The position numbers and the translations under genes were made by a program. This document shows positions 7,492 through 13,559 of a stretch of 14,562 bases of DNA, one piece after another. The stretch is taken from NCBI GenBank assembly GCA_947653315.1, contig CANTGP010000027.1:1-14562 (forward strand), given 5' to 3'. The notes beneath the pieces were generated by a model. It was not told the DNA's origin. It made no database searches and saw nothing but the letters and a program-made list of their open reading frames with translations. The DNA comes from an uncultured Lachnospiraceae bacterium (lineage in GTDB: Bacteria > Bacillota > Clostridia > Lachnospirales > Lachnospiraceae). The stretch's first letter is position 1. Every line of letters starts with the position of its first letter.

Positions 7492-7751
7492 ATAATGAGA
7501 ACCAGCTTCCGGCGGGAGGGCAGGGCTTTGTTTTCCCTGCTGGAGTTTGGATGGAGGCTTTTCTTAACAGAATGATAGAAAAACCAGGGAAAACAGCGCA
7601 TGGATGCGCTGTTTAGCCCGAGGCGGCATGGATGCCGCTTGAGGGCGGCCCGGAAGCCCGTGAAAACCATCCCATTCTGTTTAGAAAACCCCATCCAAAA
7701 TCGCGCAGGGAAAACAAAGCCCTGCCCTCCCGCCGGAAGCGTCCCCATTAT
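7492..7751. repeat. Long inverted repeat B with 36-bp perfect arms
   Basis: Positions 7505-7540 and 7705-7740 are perfect 36-bp inverted copies (outer bases GCTTCCGGCGGG). Imperfect pairing continues inside (about 7543-7574 with 7671-7702, one gap) and outside (7492-7502 with 7741-7751, 9 of 11). The centre holds two smaller hairpins, 7591-7614 (11-bp arms) and 7621-7640 (9-bp arms), both centred on GCATGGATGC. Its inner left arm (7538-7588) is an inverted copy of 7270-7320 in element A. It sits just before the epimerase gene, so it would be in that gene's leader if the promoter is upstream. No transposase or clear target-site duplication is visible. Confidence 0.9.
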
Positions 7752-7796
7752 ACCCCCTTCTTGTTCCAACCACAAAAACAAAAGGAGGAAATTTTT

Positions 7797-8633
7797 ATGC
7801 AATTAGGAATCCGTCTACACGACATTGCCAAAGGCACCCTGCCCGAACGTCTTGCCATTGCCAAAGAGCAGGGATTTGCCTGCGGCCATTTAGCATTGTC
7901 CAAAGTCATCGATGAATACAGCGTGGCGGACAGTGCATTAACCCCCGGTTATGCCATGTACTTAAAGAAACTGTTTGCGGAGTACGGCATTGACGTGGCG
8001 GTGCTTGGCTGTTACCTGAATCTGGCGAATCCGAATGTCCAAAAGTTAAAGGAGACGCAGGAACGTTATAAGGCGCATATCCGTTTTGCCTCGCTGCTTG
8101 GCTGCGGCGTGGTGGGTACCGAGACGGGGGCGCCCAATGAGACTTATTCTTATGAGGAGGCGTGTCACGGGGAGGAAGCGTTGGAAACGTTTATCAGGAA
8201 CGTAACGCCCGTGGTGCGGTATGCGGAACAGATGGGTGTGATTCTTGCCATCGAGCCGGTGTTTAAGCATATCGTGTATAATCCGGCGCGGGCGAAGAAG
8301 GTGCTGGATGCCATAGATTCCCCGAATCTTCAGATTATCCTTGATCCTGTCAATATGCTGGATATCAGTAATTATAAGGAGCAGAGGGAAATTGTGAAGG
8401 AGGCTGTGGAACTTTTGGGGAAGGATGTCGCCGTGGTTCATATTAAGGATTACCAGGTGAAGGACGGAACGTTAAAGTCGGTGGCGGCAGGAACCGGGGA
8501 GATGGATTATTCGGATTTGATGCGGTTTATGAAAAAGGAGAAGCCTTATATTCATGCCACGTTGGAAGATACCGTGCCGGAAAACGCGGTGGCGGCAAGG
8601 AAGCATATCCAAAGGCTTTGGGAGGAAGCGTAG
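7797..8633 (+). CDS. Sugar phosphate isomerase/epimerase-like TIM-barrel protein
   Basis: A 278-residue member of the xylose-isomerase-like/AP-endonuclease-2 TIM-barrel superfamily (Pfam PF01261 type). Likely metal ligands stand at the expected strand ends: E153 (LAIEPV), D183 (IILDPVN), H215 (VVHIKD) and E257 (ATLEDT). The start at 7797 is set by the strong AAAGGAGGA site 7 bases upstream. The frame stays open upstream to 7632, but those codons lie in the inverted repeat and carry no recognisable protein. No signal peptide, so cytoplasmic. The family covers tagatose/psicose epimerases, hydroxypyruvate isomerases and sugar-acid epimerases, and I cannot name the substrate. Its place between uronate and pectin genes suggests a uronate or related sugar acid, which is inference. 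Confidence 0.85.
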   Translation: MQLGIRLHDIAKGTLPERLAIAKEQGFACGHLALSKVIDEYSVADSALTPGYAMYLKKLFAEYGIDVAVLGCYLNLANPNVQKLKETQERYKAHIRFASLLGCGVVGTETGAPNETYSYEEACHGEEALETFIRNVTPVVRYAEQMGVILAIEPVFKHIVYNPARAKKVLDAIDSPNLQIILDPVNMLDISNYKEQREIVKEAVELLGKDVAVVHIKDYQVKDGTLKSVAAGTGEMDYSDLMRFMKKEKPYIHATLEDTVPENAVAARKHIQRLWEEA

Positions 8634-8642
8634 GCTTTTTTA

Positions 8643-8676
8643 CCGGTGTTCCTGCATAAGCATACGGAAACACCGG
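8643..8676. repeat. Hairpin in the convergent gene gap, left
   Basis: CCGGTGTT (8643-8650) pairs perfectly with AACACCGG (8669-8676), with partial pairing further in (CTG/CGG). It begins 10 bases after the epimerase stop codon. The T-run TTTTTT precedes rather than follows the stem on the plus strand, so it is not a standard intrinsic terminator in either direction, though it likely marks a transcript end. CCGGCA (8673-8678) can pair alternatively with TGCCGG (8687-8692). Confidence 0.55.
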
Positions 8677-8691
8677 CAATTGCCTGTGCCG

Positions 8692-8742
8692 GAGCGTGTT
8701 TGAAAATTAACATTCTGCAGAAAGCAATGTTCAAACACGCTC
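8692..8742. repeat. Hairpin in the convergent gene gap, right
   Basis: GAGCGTGTTTGAA (8692-8704) pairs perfectly over 13 bp with TTCAAACACGCTC (8730-8742). The loop holds AACATT/AATGTT and the palindrome CTGCAG. It ends 7 bases before the pectinesterase stop codon. No U-tract follows on either strand. The loop shares the 10-mer TAACATTCTG with inverted repeat A (7281-7290), so it may be a short member of a dispersed hairpin repeat. Confidence 0.65.
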
Positions 8743-8749
8743 TTGCGGA

Positions 8750-9739
8750 TTATTCCTCAGGCAGCGGGAAATCTTCGCCGAGCACTTTTCCGATGGTATA
8801 ATTGCCGGCTTCGCTGTCGGTCAGGATGCGGGTGAACGGGGCGCGGTTGATGCAGGCGCCGCCTTCCCCCATGCTGTTGTATTCCGCATAATATACGGTG
8901 TCATGGGCTTCCGGTTTTTTCCAGTCGTGGAAACCGGCGGGATGGATGCTGGCATCCATGGTGCAGTTTAGGAATACGGTTTTGGCATAGTTGCGCCAGG
9001 GACGCCCCAAATAGACACTTCCTGCCGGACAGTTGGTGCCCGTGAGGTTACAGCGGTCGAAGACGTACCCGTAGGGCTGTCCTTCCGGCGTGGAGGCTGC
9101 GGTGATGTAACCGCAGACGGGCGGTTCGCCGTCTTTGCTTCCGAAAGTCCCTTCCCCGACGGTTTCGATTTGGCAGTTGCGGAAGTAGGCGGTAGCGCTG
9201 CCGAAAATGAAATCGATGTTGCCGCTGATTTGGCAGTGGTCATATAGGTGCCTGCCGTTGATGCGGGGAGCGAATTCTTTCGGACCGGTGAATCCGCCCG
9301 CTTCTTTCGGGGCAGGGGGCAGGGGACCGGTGAAAAGGGTGTCCTGGTTGCCCGTAAAGCGGCAGTGACGGAAGACCAGACGGTCGCCGTCGGCATAGAG
9401 GGCGATGGCCTGTCCGGCTTTTTTCCTCGGTGCGGCAAGGTTGGCGATGGTAAGGTGTTCCATGGTTACGTCATGGGTGTCCAAAAGTACCGTGTAGGAG
9501 CGGAAAGTGCCGCGTTTGGTGCCGTCCGGCATAATGAATTTCGCATAATCGTCATAAGCGATGACGGTATTTTCGGCGGATTCCCCCGTAATGAACAGGC
9601 GGGGTCTTTGGATGACCAGTTTTTCACGGTAAGTGCCGGGGGCAAGACGGATGTGGACGGGTTCTTCCGGCGGTGCGCTAAGGGTATTCAGGGTTTCCTG
9701 GATGGAATCTTTTGGGGTTAAGTAAATGGTCTGCATCAT
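8750..9739 (-). CDS. Pectinesterase, family CE8, cytoplasmic
   Basis: Pectin methylesterase (EC 3.1.1.11) hydrolyses methyl esters of polygalacturonate, releasing methanol. The 329-residue protein is one CE8 right-handed beta-helix domain. The family motifs are intact: AGQAIAL (108-114), QDTLF (132-136, D133 acid/base), GNIDFIFG (173-180, D176 nucleophile), YITAAS (211-216) and LGRPWR (244-249, R246). There is no signal peptide or membrane segment, unlike secreted pectinesterases, so it probably acts on imported short methylated oligogalacturonides. I chose the ATG at 9739, with AAAGGA 8 bases upstream. An ATG at 9769 lacks a ribosome binding site. It is transcribed divergently from the hydrogenase unit, with a candidate uronate operator in the shared region. 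Confidence 0.93.
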   Translation of the reverse strand: MMQTIYLTPKDSIQETLNTLSAPPEEPVHIRLAPGTYREKLVIQRPRLFITGESAENTVIAYDDYAKFIMPDGTKRGTFRSYTVLLDTHDVTMEHLTIANLAAPRKKAGQAIALYADGDRLVFRHCRFTGNQDTLFTGPLPPAPKEAGGFTGPKEFAPRINGRHLYDHCQISGNIDFIFGSATAYFRNCQIETVGEGTFGSKDGEPPVCGYITAASTPEGQPYGYVFDRCNLTGTNCPAGSVYLGRPWRNYAKTVFLNCTMDASIHPAGFHDWKKPEAHDTVYYAEYNSMGEGGACINRAPFTRILTDSEAGNYTIGKVLGEDFPLPEE

Positions 9740-9788
9740 GTTTTCAATCCTTTCTGGTTGGGGATTCATAGTTTTTATATATTCGGTT

Positions 9789-9802
9789 TGTAAGTGCTTA
9801 CA
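9789..9802. promoter_or_regulatory. Candidate LacI-type operator between pectinesterase and hydrogenase genes
   Basis: TGTAAGTGCTTACA is a 14-bp palindrome with perfect 6-bp arms and central TG. It matches 12 of 14 bases of the site in the regulator leader (2738-2751). It lies about +9 to +22 of the predicted pectinesterase transcript, the same geometry as at the regulator gene, and 58 bp upstream of the hydrogenase-unit start codon. It probably links these genes to the uronate regulator. Confidence 0.62.
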
Positions 9803-9816
9803 TACCGGTTGATTAG

Positions 9817-9822
9817 ATTATA
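9817..9822 (-). promoter_or_regulatory. -10 element of the pectinesterase promoter
   Basis: On the minus strand the sequence reads GCTATAATCT, a consensus TATAAT, placing transcription start near 9810 and just before the palindrome at 9789-9802. The matching -35 region (about 9840-9845) is pyrimidine-rich and poor, which would suit a promoter needing help or a weak one. The promoter of the plus-strand hydrogenase unit must lie in the same 120 bp, but I cannot place it. Confidence 0.5.
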
Positions 9823-9859
9823 GCAAAAAAACGGTAAGAAGAAAAGAGGAGGTAGGAGA

Positions 9860-11710
9860 ATGAGCCGGTTAAAAATCAGCACGCCCAACGCGGCGCAGTT
9901 GACGGTGGAACGTCTGTACAAGGATTTGGAGCGGCATATTATTGCCAGCCCGCCGGGACTTTGTCCGGTGGATTTGCAGTTGTCATTTTTAAAGTTGTGC
10001 CATGCGCAGACCTGCGGGAAGTGTGTTCCTTGCCGCGTGGGGCTTTTACAGCTCCAGCATTTGATGGAAGATGTTTTGGAAGGAAGGGCAACGGAGGATA
10101 CCATTGCCTTAATCGAGGAAACGGCGAACAACATTACGGATTCGGCGGACTGCGCCATCGGGTATGAGGCGGCGCATATGGTGCTTGCCGGACTGGAAGG
10201 ATTTAAGGAGGATTACCTGCACCATATTAAAACGGGAAAATGTTCCTATACCATTACCCAGCCGGTGCCCTGTGTGGCGCTTTGCCCGGCAGGGGTGGAC
10301 ATTCCCGGATATATTGCGCTGGTGGGCGAGGAGCGGTATGCGGATGCGGTGCAGTTAATCCGTAAGGACAATCCGTTCCCTACGGCATGTGCCTTAATCT
10401 GTGAGCATCCCTGTGAGGCGAGGTGCCGCCGGAACATGATAGACAGTTCGGTCAATATCCGTGGGTTAAAACGGATGGCGGTGGACAATGCCCGTGCCAA
10501 TACGGTTCCCGTGCCGAAAAAGGCAACTTCCACGGGGAAGAAGGTGGCAATCGTGGGCGGCGGTCCGGGCGGCCTGTCGGCGGCATATTATTTGGAGCTG
10601 ATGGGACACCATGCCGTTGTGTTCGAGGAAAAAGGGAAACTGGGCGGGATGCTGCGGTACGGGATACCGAATTACCGTTTTCCCAGGGAGCGTTTGGATG
10701 AGGATATCGAGGCGATTTTATCCACGGGGGTGGAGGTACATACCAACGTGACCATCGGAAACGAGGAGGACGACGTATCCCTGAGCGATTTGCGGAAGGA
10801 ATACGATGCGGTGTATGTGGCAATCGGCGCACATACGGACAAGAAAATAGGCATTGAGGGCGAGGATGCCAAAGGGGTGATTTCCGCCGTGGAAATGCTG
10901 CGCAGCATCGGGGACGATAATCCGCCGGATTTTACGGGAAAAACGGTGGTCGTGGTAGGCGGCGGCAATGTCGCCATGGACTGTACCCGTTCCGCCATCC
11001 GGCTGGGGGCGGAGAAAGTGGGAATTGCTTACCGCAGGAGGCAGGAGGATATGACGGCGCTGCCGGAGGAAATCGAAGGGGCAATTGCGGAAGGCGCCGA
11101 GTTATACAGTTTAAAGGCGCCCCATAAAATCGAGGCGGATGAAAACGGGCAGGTGACGGCAATCTGGGTGGAGCCGCAGATTATCGGAACCATCGATGCA
11201 TGGGGAAGGGCAAGACCCGTAAGGGCGGAAGTGGAGTTAAAAAGGATTCCCTGCGATATCGTGGTGGTAGCCATCGGACAGGGCATTGAGTCCCGGCATT
11301 TTGAGGAAGCCGGAATTCCCATTAAGAGGGGCGTGCTCCAGGCGATGAGCGAGAGCAGCATTGAAAACCTTCCGGGTATGTTTGCGGGCGGCGACTGCGT
11401 GACCGGTCCCGCTACGGTAATACGTGCCATTGCGGCGGGGAAGGTGGCGGCTGCGAACATCGATGAATATTTGGGATATCACCATGTCATTCCCTGTGAC
11501 GTGGAGATTCCGCAGGTGAGCTATGCGGACCGGGCGCCGTGCGGCAGGGTAAACATGTCGGAACGGGAAGCGGGAGAGAGGAAAAAAGATTTTTGTGCCA
11601 TCGAGGAATGCATGACGAAGCAGGAAGCGGCGCAGGAGGCAGGAAGATGTCTGCGCTGTGACCACTACGGTTACGGAAACCTGAAAGGAGGGCGTGCGGC
11701 GATATGGTAA
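9860..11710 (+). CDS. Hydrogenase-partner: NuoF-type Fe-S domain fused to GltD-like NAD(P)H reductase
   Basis: A 616-residue cytoplasmic electron-transfer protein in three parts. Residues 45-105 match the C-terminal 4Fe-4S domain of NuoF/HydB (CGKCVPCRVG; C52, C55, C58 and C98), but the FMN/NADH domain that normally precedes it is missing. Residues 130-195 form a GltD-type double 4Fe-4S region (C138, C142, C177, C181, C185, C189). The rest is a flavin-dependent pyridine-nucleotide reductase with an FAD motif GGGPGGL (233-239), an NAD(P)H motif GGGNVAMD (367-374) and a late FAD motif AGGDC (509-513). A Cys pair (CLRC, 597-600) lies near the end. It should pass electrons between NAD(P)H and the hydrogenase encoded next, with which it overlaps by 7 bp. 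Strong AGGAGG site before the start. Cofactor preference is unknown. Confidence 0.88.
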   Translation: MSRLKISTPNAAQLTVERLYKDLERHIIASPPGLCPVDLQLSFLKLCHAQTCGKCVPCRVGLLQLQHLMEDVLEGRATEDTIALIEETANNITDSADCAIGYEAAHMVLAGLEGFKEDYLHHIKTGKCSYTITQPVPCVALCPAGVDIPGYIALVGEERYADAVQLIRKDNPFPTACALICEHPCEARCRRNMIDSSVNIRGLKRMAVDNARANTVPVPKKATSTGKKVAIVGGGPGGLSAAYYLELMGHHAVVFEEKGKLGGMLRYGIPNYRFPRERLDEDIEAILSTGVEVHTNVTIGNEEDDVSLSDLRKEYDAVYVAIGAHTDKKIGIEGEDAKGVISAVEMLRSIGDDNPPDFTGKTVVVVGGGNVAMDCTRSAIRLGAEKVGIAYRRRQEDMTALPEEIEGAIAEGAELYSLKAPHKIEADENGQVTAIWVEPQIIGTIDAWGRARPVRAEVELKRIPCDIVVVAIGQGIESRHFEEAGIPIKRGVLQAMSESSIENLPGMFAGGDCVTGPATVIRAIAAGKVAAANIDEYLGYHHVIPCDVEIPQVSYADRAPCGRVNMSEREAGERKKDFCAIEECMTKQEAAQEAGRCLRCDHYGYGNLKGGRAAIW

Positions 11711-13407
11711 ATCTGACCATTGACGGTAAACAGTTAAGGGTGCGCGAAGGCACTACGATTATGAAGGCGGCGGCCAGTGTGGGAATCCAAATTCCCCACC
11801 TGTGTTATTTGGAAGGCGTGAATGAAATCGGCGCCTGCAAAGTATGCGTGGTGGAAATGCAGGGGAAGACGAAGTTAATTACGGCGTGCAATAACCCGGT
11901 GGAGGAAGGAATGACGCTGTATACCAATTCCCCGAAGGTACGCTCCGTCCGCCGGACGAATGTGGAATTGATTCTTTCCCAGCACGACTGCAGTTGCGCC
12001 ACCTGCGTGCGGAGCGGTAACTGTAATCTGCAAAAACTGGCGAATGATTTGGGGATTTTGGATTTGCCTTATGAAAAAGAAGTGCAGCATAATCCTTGGA
12101 ATAAGGATTTCCCTCTTATCAGGGATTCGGCAAAATGCATCAAGTGTATGCGCTGTGTGCAGATTTGTGATAAGGTGCAGGATTTACATATATGGGACGT
12201 GCAGAATACCGGTTCCCGGACTACGGTGGATGTCAGCAGGAACCGCTGCATCGAGGAATCCGACTGCAGCCTGTGCGGGCAGTGCATTACCCATTGCCCT
12301 ACGGGGGCGCTGCGGGAGAGGGACGACCTTCCGAAAGTGTTCCGCGCGCTGGCGGACCCCGAAACCGTAACCGTGGTGCAGGTGGCGCCCGCAGTGCGTG
12401 CCGCATGGGGGGAAGCATTGGGGCTTCCGGCATCCGAATCCACGGAAGGACGGATGGTATCCGCCTTAAAGCAGATTGGGTTTGATTATGTGTTTGACAC
12501 CAATTTTTCCGCGGACCTGACGATTATGGAGGAAGGGACGGAACTGCTCAAACGGCTTTCCGACGGCACGGAGCATGAATATCCCATGTTCACGTCCTGC
12601 TGTCCGGGCTGGGTCAGCTTTATAAAGTCACAGTACCCGGAACTGGCGGGAAATCTGTCCACGGCGAAATCGCCGCAGCAGATGTTCGGCGCGGTGGCAA
12701 AGACTTATTTTGCCCAAAAGGCGGGAATACCGGCGGAAAAGATTTTCAGCATTTCCATCATGCCCTGTGTTTCCAAGAAAAGGGAAGCGACGCTGCCGGA
12801 CATGTACAGTTGCGGGGCGGGACCGGACGTGGATTTGGTACTTACCACGAGGGAGTTTGGCAGACTGGTGCGGGCGGAGCATATCCGGCCTGAGCTTTTG
12901 GAGGAGGAAGATTTTGATTCCCCGCTGGGAGTCAGCACCGGCGCCGGGGTGATCTTCGGCGCAACCGGCGGCGTGATGGAAGCGGCGCTGCGGACGGCGG
13001 CTTATGTGCTGACCGGTGAAAACCCGGTGCCTGATTTCCAGACCGTAAGGGGAATGGAAGGCAGGAAGGAAAGCACGTTCCGCATCGGCGGGAAAGAACT
13101 GTCCACCTGTACGGTGAGCGGATTAAAAAATGCCAGGGATTTGCTGGAAGATATTAAGAAAGGGAATGTACATTATGATTTCGTGGAGGTGATGGCATGT
13201 CCCGGCGGCTGTGTGGGCGGCGGCGGGCAGCCCATTAAGGACGGTGAGGAGCTTGCGGAAGCGCGCGCCCCCAAACTGTACGAACTGGACCGGAACCGGA
13301 AGATACGCTATGCCCATGAAAATCCTGAGGTGCAGAGGCTATATAAGGAATATTTCGGGGAACCGTTAAGCGGGAAGGCCCATGAGCTTTTGCATACACA
13401 TACGTAA
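11704..13407 (+). CDS. hydA: [FeFe] hydrogenase catalytic subunit, M3-type
   Basis: Catalyses reversible H2 formation from protons and electrons (EC 1.12.x). The 567-residue protein has the full clostridial M3 layout: N-terminal 2Fe-2S domain (C34, C45, C48, C62), His-ligated 4Fe-4S (H94, C98, C101, C107), two 4Fe-4S clusters (C145, C148, C151, C155 and C188, C191, C194, C198), then the H-domain. All three H-cluster signatures are intact: TSCCPGW (297-303), MPCVSKKRE (353-361) and ACPGGCVGGG (498-507). C299, C300, C355, C499 and C503 fall at the numbering of Clostridium pasteurianum CpI. The small-subunit-like tail ends the protein. No signal peptide, so cytoplasmic. The start overlaps the upstream gene (ATGGTAA), with GGAGG 13 bases before. 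The maturases HydEFG are not in the window. Confidence 0.96.
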   Translation: MVNLTIDGKQLRVREGTTIMKAAASVGIQIPHLCYLEGVNEIGACKVCVVEMQGKTKLITACNNPVEEGMTLYTNSPKVRSVRRTNVELILSQHDCSCATCVRSGNCNLQKLANDLGILDLPYEKEVQHNPWNKDFPLIRDSAKCIKCMRCVQICDKVQDLHIWDVQNTGSRTTVDVSRNRCIEESDCSLCGQCITHCPTGALRERDDLPKVFRALADPETVTVVQVAPAVRAAWGEALGLPASESTEGRMVSALKQIGFDYVFDTNFSADLTIMEEGTELLKRLSDGTEHEYPMFTSCCPGWVSFIKSQYPELAGNLSTAKSPQQMFGAVAKTYFAQKAGIPAEKIFSISIMPCVSKKREATLPDMYSCGAGPDVDLVLTTREFGRLVRAEHIRPELLEEEDFDSPLGVSTGAGVIFGATGGVMEAALRTAAYVLTGENPVPDFQTVRGMEGRKESTFRIGGKELSTCTVSGLKNARDLLEDIKKGNVHYDFVEVMACPGGCVGGGGQPIKDGEELAEARAPKLYELDRNRKIRYAHENPEVQRLYKEYFGEPLSGKAHELLHTHT

Positions 13408-13411
13408 TGGG

Positions 13412-13443
13412 AGGGCATCTGTCAGCGATGGCAGGTGCTTTTT
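13412..13443 (+). terminator. Rho-independent terminator after hydA
   Basis: GCATCTGTC (13415-13423) pairs with GGCAGGTGC (13430-13438) around the loop AGCGAT, a 9-bp stem with two G-T wobbles, followed at once by TTTTT. It starts 5 bases after the hydrogenase stop codon, closing this two-gene unit. Confidence 0.85.
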
Positions 13444-13486
13444 CCGTGTCCTTTAGGATTTCGTTATTCCAAAAGCCATGGTAATC

Positions 13487-13495
13487 TGCTATACT
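13487..13495 (+). promoter_or_regulatory. Extended -10 promoter for the AAA-like ATPase gene
   Basis: TGCTATACT is an extended -10 element (TGn plus TATACT). TTCCAA at 17 bases upstream is a weak -35, as is usual with extended -10 sites. It leaves a leader of about 60 bases before the start codon at 13560. Confidence 0.45.
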
Positions 13496-13559
13496 ATTAT
13501 AATAATCGCCATAAGGAAAATTTGTGGTGTGTGGCAAAATGGAAACCGAGGAACCCTAT

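Noticed and set aside
7632..7796. N-terminal extension of the epimerase to 7632
   Set aside because: The extra codons are inverted-repeat sequence, and an excellent ribosome site marks 7797 as the start.
7476..7802. 108-codon minus-strand frame across element B
   Set aside because: It spans the inverted repeat and the epimerase ribosome site; its product simply reads both arms and shows no protein family signal.
9740..9769. Pectinesterase start at 9769
   Set aside because: No ribosome site before it; AAAGGA sits at the right distance from the ATG at 9739.
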